Source of the DNA: Ciona intestinalis
Taxonomy: Eukaryota; Chordata; Ascidiacea; Phlebobranchia; Cionidae
Assembly: GCF_000224145.3 (NCBI RefSeq)
Contig: NC_020175.2
Span: forward strand, 4,610,180-4,674,179
Reading direction: 5' to 3'
DNA length: 64,000 nt
Part shown: in pieces, positions 41,796-53,089 of the stretch
Layout: every line of letters starts with the position of its first letter
How positions within the stretch are numbered: the first letter of the stretch is position 1
Notes under the pieces: model-generated
Databases searched by the model: none
What the model saw: the letters and a program-made list of their open reading frames with translations, nothing else
Told to the model about the DNA's origin: nothing
Program-made: the position numbers and the translations under genes

Positions 41796-42299
41796 TGTAT
41801 TGTTACTATGTACAAGCTACACCAGATTGTTGTATAAATTGTACTAATATAATTTTTTGACCTTTCATTCAATATTCCAACACAGTCTGTTGGTGATTAT
41901 ATTTATTGCAAATGAACAGCAATAACAAACAACACAATGTCAGTTATAATAAATATATAGCGTGCTTCTTCAATGGGGGCTACATGTGCTTTTCTTGTAA
42001 AATAAACTTCTTCTTTCAACGGGATTACTGCTTTGGTGGAAGACCACATACATCAGTACACTGTATAAATATAAATGTAGAATGTTTTTTGCAAAATTAA
42101 AAAACTTTTGCGTTATTTTCATGGTAAAGGGTTTGTCTTAAACAAAATAAAACTTAATAAAAATGGTGCAAATAAGTTTTTTAACAAACTGTTTAAGTTC
42201 CAGAACAAACTGTCACTATGGTAAGGTTTACACTTAATTGATTACAAGTTAAAAGGACGGTTTTGGATAAAATGTTAAAACAAAACAAAAACATCCCTA
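41796..42299. other. Convergent 3' ends of ZMYND12-like and PRXL2B genes
   Basis: AATAAA motifs near 41949 and 41999 could end the plus-strand transcript. No coding signal seen. Confidence 0.4.
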
Positions 42300-43944
42300 T
42301 TAAACTACCTCCGGCTGTGCTTCTTCACCACTTTTAGCTTTTTCCTTAATACCGAGAACATCTAGTATTTCTTGATTAGACATATGATCGCTTCCTTTCT
42401 GTTGTTTGTAAAACTTCAAAACTTCTCCACCTAAAAAAAGTATCATGAAAAAAAGCAATTAAATATGGTATAGTTAAGGGAAATCACTAATTCCAAAAGC
42501 AGCACATTAAAAATGAATTATTTCAGCTTATTATCTGCAGTAGCTTTAGGTAAATTTTGAGCCCTATGGTTATTTCATCACTTTTGTATTTAACTGCATT
42601 CACATATGTTTAAAGACACGTGTAAATGTATACTGTACCAGTCAATAAACAGCCAGCGTAAAGTAAAAATAATAAAATATTTATGAAAATATTGTTTTAA
42701 TAAATAATTCATATGATATTGCTTTGCAGTAAACCGTTCACAAATTCACTGTAACCAGATGTAGGTTCATGAAACTGTAAAGTAATATTTCTGGTTTAAA
42801 ATCATGTTGCATTACTCCGGTGTGTTGAATTTGTTTAATAAGTTTAATCACCACTATGCAAACCATATGGCAACTTATGTCATTTTAAAAATGAGATCCA
42901 TGACTTTATAAGCAGCCCCTACCAAGCGCATAAAAATTATTTTTTCAATACAATTTTGTTGTACAACATAATTTTAAAAAAATTATAAATAGAAATTTGC
43001 AGATATACCTTTCTTTACAATAAGCATGCCTCCCATTTGATACCAATCTCCTTGTATATTTCCTCCAAACCCTTCTTGCTTTGCTTTGCTTGCAATATCT
43101 CTTAAATCTTTATCCATTGCCGCACCCAATGCACCAAAAAAGGAGTAAGTTGAAAACTCAAGATCAGTATAACACTTCTTTTTTTCATCAATGAACAATT
43201 CTAAAATAAGCAAGATTGATTATTTTTTTATTTCGCATACTGTTTAAATTTTTATTTTTAGACAAAAAACACATATAAAAAAGTATATAGGCCTATACAT
43301 TTTTGGCAACGCCTATTATATTTCCGACATTGCTATAGCTCATACACAACCTCCTGAAACCTTTCATTCAATATATCGTTGACAAACCTCCTGAAAACAA
43401 ATTCAGTTTTTGGAACTCTTCTAGTCCAAGTGTCTCTGGTGCAACCCCAACCAATTTGACATTATTTTCATCAAACTTTGGTTGCAGTCGACTCATTTCT
43501 TTTGCAATCCATCTGCAAACTACACAACCAAACCTCCTCAGGAAATAAATCACGACATCGTTCTCTTGCCATACTGATTCCAATTGAACTGTCTGGAGAA
43601 TATTAAAAAAAAACAATACTTTTTTAATTACAAATGTATAACCAAATACTTTTGAATCAGAAAATTAGGTGTGGCCATTTTACGAAAATTGTTGCAATTT
43701 TATAAATTCTCTAGAACAGTGGTTCTTAAACTGTGGTACACAGACTAGTGCGGGTAAGCAGGAACTATCATTGTCCTTGTAGCTGGCCTATACATTCCTT
43801 TTTAAAGTTTTTATCAGACAGTAAAATAATGCCCAATGCAGAAAATTGAAATTGATTAAAAATTAAAACAATTTTTAGACTTACCTGCCCTCCATTCACT
43901 TTTTGAACTGAATTCTTTGCAATCTTTTGAAGAATTTGAGACAT
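42300..43944 (-). CDS. PRXL2B: Peroxiredoxin-like 2B / prostamide-prostaglandin F synthase
   Basis: Four minus-strand exons: 43885-43944, 43388-43592, 43009-43200, 42300-42430; 588 nt, 195 aa (human 198). The thioredoxin-fold core reads VVIYFLRRFGCVVCRWIAKE, with the family CxxC (CVVC) near residue 45, then VKLVGVAPETLGLEEF, LFIDEKKKCY and GDWYQMGGMLIVKKGGEVL. Family members reduce prostaglandin H2 and prostamide H2 to the F2-alpha forms using thioredoxin. Convergent with the ZMYND12-like gene. Confidence 0.93.
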
Positions 43945-46754
43945 TTTAACAAAAGTATACAGAGGCTTTAAAAATATCTACAGAACAACAGAATTATATA
44001 ACAGCTTCTGTACGTATAAACCCTGTCATGACACAGCGTTACGTAAAACAGTTCGTCACGAATCCTGTTTGGTTTAGTTGCATAACCTGACAACCGTGTT
44101 ACGTAACGTCTTTCGTTAAATAAACATACAGCTTGTACGTTTCATGTAAGGGAAACTACCTACAAAAACCGTTCGTTTTCTATTTTGATCCGACAAGTTG
44201 CTACATACCTGATTTTAAACTTTAGTGGCATTCAAAATTAAAATTCAGCATTTATTCCCAGCCAGTTTATTAACGTTGCCAACAATCGCTCTGTGATATT
44301 AGTCATACAATTCAGAATGTTGCACTTCCGCTGCTTAACGAAATGGTGATACAACGCATCACAGTAAACTGTGCTTTCAAAGTTTTTAACATTATTGGGA
44401 ACTGTATAAAGTTCAAGTTTATTCTGACTGCCACCACAATCGTGCACTCAACTTCAGCGAAAGAGTACATCTGTTTTCATGTCGCTTTCCCACGATAGTG
44501 TAATTTGTGTAAATTCTTTTGCAATGACCTTTTGAATAAGAAGCAAAAACGTTACGACATGAATTGATTAATATGTGGATTTTTACAGCAGAGTAGAAAT
44601 TGACGCGTCGATTATTTATTCCACAATAGCGATTTACGCGTCCCTGTTAAGATTTGAAACGCAGTTGTTTTGTAACTAGTTCAATGTTTGCAGTTTCCAG
44701 TGTACATAGCCCGTATAGCATATGATTAGTTTAGCGACGTGTTAGCTTAAGCTTTTCAACGTTGTTTCGTTATTCGGGCGAGGATTTAAAAACCGAGTCG
44801 CAACAAATGTTATGACGAATCGTAAATTGCCATCTACTAACTCGAACCTAGTTTTGTTTTGGTCAACGTCAGGTGAGGAAACGGCGACTGTGTCCGCATG
44901 GTCGGCTTGTGTTTATTTGGTGCTTGTCTGCGATACAAAGCTAGAAAACACATTAAGCAGTTATTTTAACATTTAAACTATAAATTCTATTATTAATCTC
45001 AATTTATAATATGAAATTTGAAGGTTTATATGAAGACTGACAAAAACTATTGTCTTGACTAGTTTGCAGCTTACAGTGAAATTTAGCAGGTTATTTTACG
45101 TTGGCAATTAATATATACTACTAATGGCGGAAATCAGATTAGTTTTTAGATTTACGTATTTACAGAACTGTTAGAAACGTAATTTCGACTACAATAGGAC
45201 TCTATTTGCTCCTCCAAACTGATTTTCACCTTGGATATACAAGTATATGTATGTTATTTATTTTGTTTTCTATTTTAATATTTTTACTAACTTTGAACAT
45301 ATTCATTAACGAATGGTTAGTTTAGAGATGTCTTCATAAGTTTTATACATCGACATCGTTGTGTTGCCACTCCATCTAGAATTGCAAAAAAACGAGTAGC
45401 AACATTGTTAAAACAGTTTGATACACGCTTATTTAAACATTAATCTGTATATCGAAGTACTGGCAAACTTAAACTTTTGTTACGATGCAGAATGTATATA
45501 TATAAATGTTTAGGTATCTATCATGGCAACCAGCAATAAAGACTATTTTTTAACGAGTCCCTAAAGCTATAAAGCTAGTCTGTTATTTTATAACCATAAC
45601 TGAACCAATATAAAGCAATTTATCAGTTAAGTATTTGACCTATTATAAGCCCCTCAGGCAGTTATGGTATCTACTTAATTAAAACTAATTGCATATAAAA
45701 TAATGACAGATACATAACCTCATTTGTTTACTAGCATAAAGCGTAATGTCTTTGTAAGATGATCGGCGGACTAAAATTTAAAACGGTTGTCGGTTACATT
45801 CACACAAAAGACATTACAGACACTCATACATTTGTTAACTTTATTTCATTTGTTAAAATTCACTGTGACATTGAATTCAACATGTTTCAAACTAAAACTG
45901 TGTATTGGAAGCATGTAAAAATATCAGGGTAGTGCAATCATTCTGGTGTATTGAAAGATTAATTTATTAAACAAATATAAAGAATAATTAAAAGTATTTT
46001 ACGACATTTAGAATTTTATTTGTTTACATACATCGCCACTGTACCCTCAACAATAAATTTACATATTCTTTTATGAAGAAAAATGAAGAAAAAACTACAT
46101 AATTATTTAAAGGATATTTTATATAAATTGTGAACCATCCGTAAATGTTACATCATCATCACAATAATTAAAAACGTAATGTATAAATTTGATTTGTTCA
46201 AAATTTACACAAACCATCGTGATAAATACAAAAATTGTAGCATAAATCTTTAGCCAATTGATAATTGAAAAGCAAAGTTTGCTAATTACAACGAAATAGA
46301 AAAATTAAAAAAACAGGTGACAATTTCATGCCTCTGTGCGTGTAATACATGCATTACACAAGTTGAAAGTAGTAATACGAAGTACAATTAAACACAAATA
46401 CATAACAGAAATATTTTTCATTCTCTTAAATTAATCTTGTACTGGCATTCAAACAAACCATTTCTGCAATAACCTGTAAGAATCATAATAACTGCAGTTA
46501 AACTTTAAAATAAAAAAATGTACATGTGTACCGTCCTTTATATATTCTACAACAAAACTAGAAACTACCATACGCAATGTAATATCATTATCAAAGCAAA
46601 AACCATAAAGTATTAAGAAAGTTTCATGTACCAGTACCACTACTTTTGTATGAGTGTTACCATTAAACTTATCGAAACCGTATACAACTTATGTGCTATT
46701 TTATACTTTTCGCATGCAAGTAAATGCATAACCAAATTTGAAGTAATCGGCAAC
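43945..46754. other. PRXL2B-KLHDC8 intergenic region
   Basis: No recognisable exon. It should hold the PRXL2B promoter at the left and the kelch gene 3' UTR at the right. It contains a fragment of the ZNFX1-intron transposon family (44866-45010). A 69-codon minus ORF near 44238-44447 has no recognisable homology and is not called. Confidence 0.4.
44866..45010. mobile_element. Partial second copy of the ZNFX1-intron transposon
   Basis: Reverse complement shares runs with the right part of the element at 17453-18486: GTGTTTTCTAGCTTTGTAT, ACCAAATAAACACA, GCCGACCATGC, CGCCGTTTCCT, and AT-rich interior ATTTTAAATGTTAAAA-like sequence. The outer end and the other TIR were not found. Confidence 0.5.
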
Positions 46755-47804
46755 TTATGCAACTTTAAACATTTCGCATGTAGCAGAAGGCCCTTCCAAT
46801 GTTACACCCGCAATGAGGTAAAATTTTCCTTGATGTACCACAGAAGCACAAGTGCTGTGTGCTCGTGGTAGATCTGCAAGCCTTTTCCATTTTTTGGTTT
46901 CAGGGTCAAAAAGCTCAACAGCACTAAGAGGTTTTCCGTTGTTTCCAAGACCACCAGCAACTAGAACCTGATTGTCAATGGCCTTTGCTGTGAAATCTCC
47001 ACGCTTGGTTGGAATTGACATTCGCTTATTAGTTTGCCATTCCCCTTTGTCATTCTGTTCGGTTGAGTATATCTCACAGTTGTCGCAAAATCCTTGTTGA
47101 GCTGTTTGTTTCAATCCACCAAGTGACACAATATGCTTGTCTGTCATGGCGTAACACGGGAACACTCGCTTTGAAAGAATCTCTGGATAACTTACCCAAA
47201 TACGGGAGTCAAAGTCATAAACTTCAAAAACAGCCACAGGCAGTTTTCCAACCCTTCCACCAAGTACATAAGCTTTGCTGTTTTTATAAAAAGCATGTGC
47301 CGCATATCTTGCTGTGGGCATTGGAGTGAATGCTTGCCACTTCTCACCCCCAGCACTTGCTCCAACCACCAAGCATTTAAAGTGATCTCTGGGATTTGTA
47401 TCAATCCCCATGCCACCAAAAATGTGCACCTTATTATCGCGCAGAAAGTGAGCCATTCCCATAAGTGGTTCTGACAAAGGTGTAAGTTTTTTCCACTTAT
47501 TTTCAGCAACAGAAAATACTTCAACAGCATCAACTGGTGCTTGGGCAACACCTACACCTCCAATAGCAACAATTCTGCCTTCAACTGCGGTTACAATTGG
47601 AGCAGCGCGTTTCGTGTGCATAGATTTCAACTTTGTCCAGGTGTCTTCTTCAGAAGAATAAACTTCCACAAAGTTAACCGGTTGTCCCATTTCATCACAA
47701 CCGCCAACGACGTATATGCTTCCATCGCAAATTACGACTGACATGTAAACACGAGGTCCACTTAACGAACCAATGCTGGTCCATGTACCATTCGCTAACG
47801 ACAT
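46755..47804 (-). CDS. Kelch repeat protein, KLHDC8 type, intronless
   Basis: 349-aa ORF starting MSLANGTWTSIGSLSGPRVY, the same size as vertebrate KLHDC8A/B (350-354 aa). It is made almost entirely of kelch blades: YVVGGCDEMG, VAIGGVGVAQ, HIFGGMGIDT, YVLGGRVG, VSLGGLKQ, LVAGGLGNNG and YLIAGVTLEG, each followed by a spaced Tyr/Trp pattern. This predicts a seven-bladed beta-propeller with no BTB or BACK domain. KLHDC8B acts at the midbody in cytokinesis; whether this protein does is inference. No introns within the coding region. Confidence 0.9.
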   Translation of the reverse strand: MSLANGTWTSIGSLSGPRVYMSVVICDGSIYVVGGCDEMGQPVNFVEVYSSEEDTWTKLKSMHTKRAAPIVTAVEGRIVAIGGVGVAQAPVDAVEVFSVAENKWKKLTPLSEPLMGMAHFLRDNKVHIFGGMGIDTNPRDHFKCLVVGASAGGEKWQAFTPMPTARYAAHAFYKNSKAYVLGGRVGKLPVAVFEVYDFDSRIWVSYPEILSKRVFPCYAMTDKHIVSLGGLKQTAQQGFCDNCEIYSTEQNDKGEWQTNKRMSIPTKRGDFTAKAIDNQVLVAGGLGNNGKPLSAVELFDPETKKWKRLADLPRAHSTCASVVHQGKFYLIAGVTLEGPSATCEMFKVA

Positions 47805-48398
47805 GGTAGAGTTAGCCTATTTAGAATCGCTGCTAGTCAATACAGTACATAAGCTGGTACAGTAAACTATCAATAGGAGTCTAGATTATTTTGTGGCGTG
47901 TACGGTAAGCCATAGAAATACCACTACTTCTATACGGGCAGTCTATGGTTCAGTACTTCAGTCATAGGGTTTTATTTGGCCTTAGGTCAAGCGACTCTTT
48001 TTTTCTTGTCACGTCGCTATGTTTCTTGATTAGTTCCTTATATATGACCACTATTGGTGCAATCAGAGTAGTTTAGTATACTCTGGTACAATGGTACAGG
48101 TAATTGCCGTAAATGGCTTTTTCCAAAAACACATACAATATGGCTATCATCGAGTCTGGAATCCGCTGTCCTCTAGCTTAGATGAGAGCGTTCTAACCAC
48201 TTTACATTTGATTTATTTATCAATACAAAACAATCCAGTAACATATATTAAAAAATTCAAAACCAGTTACAAGGTGCTTCACAACGTTAAGTTTGAAATA
48301 CTATATTTGTTCATTATTTTATATATTCCACAACGACTTTATTTAGAAAGACACATAATAAGTACCCTTCTCCTTGTTTGCTCGATTCTTTTCTTGTG

Positions 48399-50687
48399 TT
48401 ATACGATACTCTGCAATACCTGCAGAAAATAGTAATAGTAGGCGTTGTTGGATAGGCTATGATCTAAAAACCTACTGTAACAAAACAATGAGAAACATAA
48501 AAGACCAAGCTGGATGTAGATTTTCACGTTTACGCAAAGGCTTGTGCTCCAACCGTACTGTATTGCTATACCGACCAACGTCCAGAGATTCCAGACGACG
48601 AAAGCCATGTCTTGGTTTTCGGGAAAGTGTGAACCATGTATATCTAAAAAAGTATGGTTTCAACTTGAATACTTTATCCGTGGTAACTATAGTAAGCGTG
48701 CATATATAGGGCGTTTGGAATATAGGTCACCGTGTTATCATGATTGACGCTATTCCCACACGTGGATAAAAGGGTATAGTAGGGTGGGAGAAGATGAGAC
48801 GCCTTTTCATTCTATTTTCCCGTTCCGTTTGGAAGTAAACAAAAGACACTTACAAAATTATAAAACCATATCCTCGTGACTCCGATTAACCGTTTTGTTG
48901 TTTCTTTAAACACGATGATTCCCCCCCCCCCCCCTACTATATTATTTATTTCGTTTGTAAATAGTAAATAACACAAGTTGCACACCAACCGTTAACCTGG
49001 GGATTCCAAACACCGTCAAGGCAACCGAACACAGCAAATATTACGTATACCAACCACGTGGTTGATGACGTAGGTATCCAAAATAGGAGGAATATGTAGT
49101 TTCCAATGTCAATCAAAGCGACCACGGTTATAGGAATTACACGACCGATTTTGCTAGTCACTTTGCAACAGAAGTAAGAAACAATAGCGTCGCATGTGTA
49201 ACAAAGTGCCAAACATAATCCGACCTAAATTAAAATATATTGGTGCTGTTAGATGTGAACGTATATTCCTTTATAGGTGCTTATAACAAATATAAAATGA
49301 TGTTAAACAGCAAATACATAACGTACACATAAATCGGTCATTTACACAGCAGGGGCTATGTTTGCACAATGCACTTACCTGCGCCACTCCGAGCATGCAC
49401 GATGCGTATGCTCTGGGCATTTCGGCAAATATAAACGACATGAACAAGCCGCTGTATAACGCAAAAGGCGTTATCAAAAGTTGCTTTGGGTGTATAAGAT
49501 GCTTGAAAGTTGCTGTCACTGATTTTCGTATATACTGGAAAGTGGTCTGTATAATAAACTGTGGTTAGGTTGTACCTCGGTTAGAACTGTGGTTAGGTTG
49601 TACCTCAGTATTTAAGTTTCCCTGTTCAATCTCGAGCACTTCGTAAGTTCGAGATACTGTTTTGCAAAAGCTCGTAATATGTCCTTTCTTGTCCTGAATT
49701 TCCAGCGACGGGTCTATTTTTTTGACCAAAACCCCCATGATTCCAATAGACGATAACACGAGAAATGCCATGACTCCGATCATCACATAAAGTACTGTAC
49801 CTGATTGAGGAACGTACTGATTTAAGTTTAAGTTGGTAGTATTAGGAAGCTGGCAGTCGTTGACACCGCAAATGGACAAGTCAGCCAGTGCACTACTGTT
49901 GGAACCTTCTCCTTCGGCGACTGTCTTACCGGCGTAAAGAATCGCGTAGCTCAAAAGATTGCCCAAGGTCTGTAAAATCACAATATGAATAAAAAGGGTA
50001 TAGGGGGGAATAAAAAGGGCCATTTCTAGCCCCATTGGTAGGAGAAAAGAATTTTCAAAGAATTATAAAAACTTTTCCTCAGGACTCCATAGACCGTTTT
50101 TAAAACCGGTCAGAGTAACTTGCTATTAGGTGTAAAAGGCCGTCTTCCTCCACGCTATATATTATAACGGTTGTAAAAACAGATCAAGGTACAAACATTC
50201 TGTGCGATAGTTTACCTACTTGACTGATTTGAAAGATACAGAAGAAATATCCCGTAAATTCAGTTATTACGACGGTGGTGTCTTTAGAACCAAACTTGGC
50301 AAATCGTCTAGCGAAATGTACTACATAAACCATCATGACTGGCCACATCACGGACTCTCCCATTCCAACTATAACTCCAGCTGGTATAAGAATGTAAGGT
50401 TCTGAAAAAGAAACAGGATAACAACCAGACATTAATGCTTCGGGTTGCTGGCCAAATATGTTATAAGTCTAAAACCTGGATAATAGTTTGCGAGAGTAAA
50501 GATCAAATAAGCACAAGCGGCGGCTTGTAGAATGTACTTTTCCTCGAATTTCCTCACAATCGCTGGTGCAAATGTAAGTACACTTACGGCAGAAGTGATA
50601 TATGAAGCGGTTGATGCAGCAGCACCTGTACGTATGGGTATAAAAGGAATGGCCTTCTGGATTTGTTTATCTTATAAAAGTCTTACC
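48399..50687 (-). CDS. UNC93A-like membrane transporter, 5' end missing
   Basis: Minus-strand exons: up to 50687 (ending ELTDGVG), 50476-50625, 50220-50401, 49604-49969, 49379-49546, 48990-49224, 48399-48643. From AAASTASYITSAV onwards (446 aa) phases agree and the protein follows UNC93A/MFS order: GVIVGMGESVMWP, FCIFQISQTLGNLLSYAI, a glycosylation-rich loop (SNSSALAD...NTTNLN), LITPFALYSGLFMSF, VFGCLDGVWNPQVN, then IQYGWSTSLCVNVKIYIQLG. About ten membrane segments are visible. The first ~30 residues, including the first helix, are not found. Upstream of 50687 an in-frame stop and then an LTR-like sequence begin. Either the 5' exon lies further away beyond an insertion, or this allele is broken. 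Confidence 0.82.
48775..48945. mobile_element. MITE-like element within UNC93 last intron
   Basis: TAGTAGGGTGGGAGAAGATGAGAC at the left; a core ACTCCGATTAACCGTTTTGT; a 14-C run at 48921-48934; then TACTATATTA at the right. Same family as 8546-8747 (opposite orientation) and 50001-50165. Confidence 0.55.
49559..49608. repeat. 28-bp duplication at an UNC93 splice donor
   Basis: The segment CTGTGGTTAGGTTGTACCTC is present twice in tandem, 28 bp apart. On the minus strand each copy carries GAG|GTACAA, so the exon 49604-49969 has its donor duplicated inside a 57-bp intron. Use of the downstream copy adds 28 nt and shifts the frame. Confidence 0.75.
50001..50165. mobile_element. MITE-like element within UNC93 intron
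   Basis: TATAGGGGGGAATAAAAAGG at the left; a core GACTCCATAGACCGTTTTTA; CCACGCTATATATTA at the right. It lies between coding exons 49604-49969 and 50220-50401. Confidence 0.5.
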
Positions 50688-50717
50688 AACACCATCTGTT
50701 AACTCCAACAATTACTA

Positions 50718-51182
50718 TGTTACTGACTGTCTAGCGCCACCGTCTGACTGGCTTATTTATTGCCTTTCTCCTGTCTTCGTTATGCGAACGCCGTCTCTCT
50801 AGTCTGCGTTTCAGTATAGGTTCTTGCATGGTTCTGTTAGCATCGCAATTTAGCGTAACTGTTTAAGATTTAGTTATTATGTGTTCAGCTATTAACAATG
50901 TTTTATTTGTTAGCGACTGAACATAACTGTTTTTTAATCTCTCTCTCTCTCTCTCTCTCTCTGGCTCTCTGTCTCTGTGGATCTTTTTGGCTCTATCTGG
51001 TTGCTGTGGCTGTTATTTTGGTTGTTGTTGGAATCTGGCTATCGTTTATGATTTGCGTTATCGTCAATACATCTGTATATATTCATCAAGTGGAGAGCAT
51101 TAATTAAGTTATAGACATCAGTCGCTTATTCCTTATACGGCTAAAACTGCAGCCGCGTTCGAGCTAAACCCTAGCTCCTACA
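50718..51182 (+). mobile_element. Putative 5' LTR of an LTR retrotransposon
   Basis: Begins TGTTACTGACTGTCTAGC and ends CTAGCTCCTACA (TG...CA), ~465 bp. It contains a CT dinucleotide run around 50939-50960. It is followed within ~20 bp by a possible primer-binding region (TTGGCTCCGTGAG) and an ORF. The matching 3' LTR is not in view; the alternative start at 50697 (TGTTAACTCC) cannot be excluded. The call rests on layout only. Confidence 0.4.
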
Positions 51183-51227
51183 TTATTAAAAAACAGTTAT
51201 TGGCTCCGTGAGTTATACGTCGGCGGG

Positions 51228-51520
51228 ATGAACCAGTCGTATCCGTTGATAGACCTTGGATGTGAAAATGAGAATGTTTCTGTAAACCAAGAATCAATTT
51301 GGAGTAAGGAGCTCGAGGAAATCCTTAATGAGAATCAACTCACTTCGCGTCCGAATCTTTCGCAACCAGTTGGGCCCGTTTACAAAGAAAAAAGTGAAAA
51401 ATCGAATGATGACGCATTCGATCTGTCTGTCCTTGAGCGCCGTAAGGCTGAAATTAATCGTACGAGAAAGCTACTAGAAGAAGAAGAGAACATGATCAAC
51501 TCAAGGTTACGCCATGTTCA
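51228..51520 (+). CDS. N-terminal part of putative retroelement ORF, cut by gap
   Basis: 97 codons from MNQSYPLIDLGCENENV to the start of the N gap. The second half (LERRKAEINRTRKLLEEEEN) is strongly helical and probably coiled coil, as in many gag proteins. No zinc knuckle or enzyme motif is reached before the gap. Reading on through the Ns into 51646 joins an unrelated minus-strand LINE 5' region and should be ignored. I do not recognise the family. Confidence 0.35.
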
Positions 51521-51645
51521 NNNNNNNNNNNNNNNNNNNNNNNNNNNNNNNNNNNNNNNNNNNNNNNNNNNNNNNNNNNNNNNNNNNNNNNNNNNNNNNN
51601 NNNNNNNNNNNNNNNNNNNNNNNNNNNNNNNNNNNNNNNNNNNNN
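51521..51645. other. Assembly gap (125 N)
   Basis: Unknown sequence separates the LTR-like element from the LINE C 5' region. The join between the gene-bearing DNA and the SL array rests on this gap. Confidence 1.
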
Positions 51646-52086
51646 ACAAGTCACCTGGTCGCAGGGCAGAAAATAAGAGTTGTGTAATTCAATGAACGGG
51701 TTGAGATGAGATCCAAATGTCTTGTTGTGGTTAATCCGAAAAAGGGGTATACAACTTCTGTTGAAGTCTATATTTTGGTGGGAGTTTGAATCCAGTGATT
51801 TGATGTAGTTGTTCAGAGTAGATTTTCTTTATGCCTCTTGTCGATTCTTGAGTCAAAGGCCGTCCAGTTCAAGATGCTTCGTTGGGAGCGGTGGACACTA
51901 TAAGGTGGAACAGGGTGTCGATGCTCTACGGCGCAGTGGAGTTGAAAACTTCAGCGGAACGTCGTTCGAAGCAGGTAGTAGAGCTGGTGAAGAGTAGAGG
52001 CAGGTCGTCACGTTGTGGAGATCGTCGGTCAGTATGAGCAAAAACGGTTCTATTGGGTAAGAAGCTCTGAGAGTAGAACCGCCACA
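51646..52086 (-). mobile_element. LINE C: 5' UTR end only
   Basis: Shares CAAGTCACCTGGTCG plus following GGGCAGA with the 5' UTR of LINE A (62880-62903). Its boundary block (TCTGAGAGTAG) recurs at the LINE B 5' end near 56588. On the minus strand the SL RNA sequence runs up to ...TCTGAGCT before the element starts. The body of the element would lie in or beyond the gap. Confidence 0.6.
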
Positions 52087-52316
52087 GCTCAGATGCTTAC
52101 CTTATTCAAATTGAATACCATAAAATGTCTGACTTAGGTGCTTTAATTCAAAAAGAAGTCTCCGTATAAAGAAAACACCTTGAACCCAATTCGGTGCAAA
52201 AGTAGTCGATGTGTTAATCTGACAAATGTGATAACGGTATGTAATAATGGTAAAGTCCGATAGCTCTTACGTTGTGCGGTAAACAAGTATTTTAGGTCCA
52301 GAACTCTTTTATATAT

Positions 52317-52362
52317 ATATAGTTGAGCCAAAGCTCAGATTCTTACCTTATTCAAATAGAAT
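52317..52362 (-). ncRNA. Spliced-leader RNA gene, copy 1
   Basis: Minus strand: ATTCTATTTGAATAAG (the Ciona SL) directly followed by the donor GTAAGAATC and hairpin TGAGC-TTTG-GCTCA. The 46-nt extent follows the published Ciona SL RNA size as I recall it. The leader is trans-spliced to the 5' ends of many mRNAs. Confidence 0.9.
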
Positions 52363-52580
52363 GCCTTAAAATGTCTGAGTTGGGTGCTTCAATTCAAAAA
52401 GTAGTCTTCGTATAAAGAAAACACCTTGAACCCAATTCGGTGCAAATGTAGCCGATGTGTTAATCTGACAAATGTGATAACGGTATGTAATAATGGTAAA
52501 GTCCGATAGCTCTTACGTTGTGCGGTGTAGCGCGATAAATGATCAAACAAAAATTTTAGTTCCAGAACTCTTTTATTTAT

Positions 52581-52626
52581 ATATAGTTGAGCCAAAGCTC
52601 AGATTCTTACCTTATTCAAATAGAAT
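52581..52626 (-). ncRNA. Spliced-leader RNA gene, copy 2
   Basis: Exact leader, donor and hairpin as in copy 1, one 264-bp unit further on. Confidence 0.9.
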
Positions 52627-52844
52627 GCCTAAAAATGTCTGAGTTGGGTGCTTCAATTCAAAAAGTAGTCTTCGTATAAAGAAAACACCTTGAACCCAAT
52701 TCGGTGCAAATGTAGCCGATGTGTTAATCTTACAAATGTGATAACGGTATGTAATAATGGTAAAGTCCGATAGTTCTTACGTTGTGCGGTGTAGCGCGAT
52801 AATTGATCAAACAAGTATTTTAGGTCCAGAACTGTTTTATTTAT

Positions 52845-52890
52845 ATATAGTTGAGCCAAAGCTCAGATTCTTACCTTATTCAAATAGAAT
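52845..52890 (-). ncRNA. Spliced-leader RNA gene, copy 3
   Basis: Exact leader, donor and hairpin. The upstream (higher-coordinate) spacer has a ~65-bp deletion relative to other units, which could affect its promoter. Confidence 0.85.
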
Positions 52891-53043
52891 ACCTTAAAAT
52901 GTCTAACTTGTGTCCTTCAATTCAAAAAGTAGTCTTCGAATAAAGAAAACACCCAATGGTAAAGTCCGACAACTCTTACGTTGTGCGGTGTGGCGCGATA
53001 AATGATCAAACAAGTATTTTAGGTCCAGAACTCTTTTATTTGT

Positions 53044-53089
53044 ACATAGTTAAGCCACAGCTTAGATTTTTACCTTATTCAAATAGAAT
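53044..53089 (-). ncRNA. Variant spliced-leader RNA gene, copy 4
   Basis: Exact leader, but the donor reads GTAAAAATC instead of GTAAGAATC. The hairpin is TAAGC-TGTG-GCTTA: both stem arms changed so pairing is kept. Confidence 0.75.

Noticed and set aside
44238-44447. Minus-strand 69-codon ORF
   Set aside because: No recognisable motif, no family resemblance, and a length expected by chance.
48091-48747. Overlapping plus-strand ORFs near the UNC93 last exon
   Set aside because: They are antisense to a minus-strand exon whose protein matches the UNC93 C terminus.
51646-51695. Continuation of the plus-strand retroelement ORF past the N gap
   Set aside because: The sequence after the gap matches the LINE 5' UTR; the open frame across Ns is artificial.
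52143-52859. Repeated minus-strand ORFs of ~62-68 aa (MAQLYI...) in array 1
   Set aside because: They recur once per SL RNA repeat unit with the same frame and are open only because the repeat is; the unit is an RNA gene repeat.
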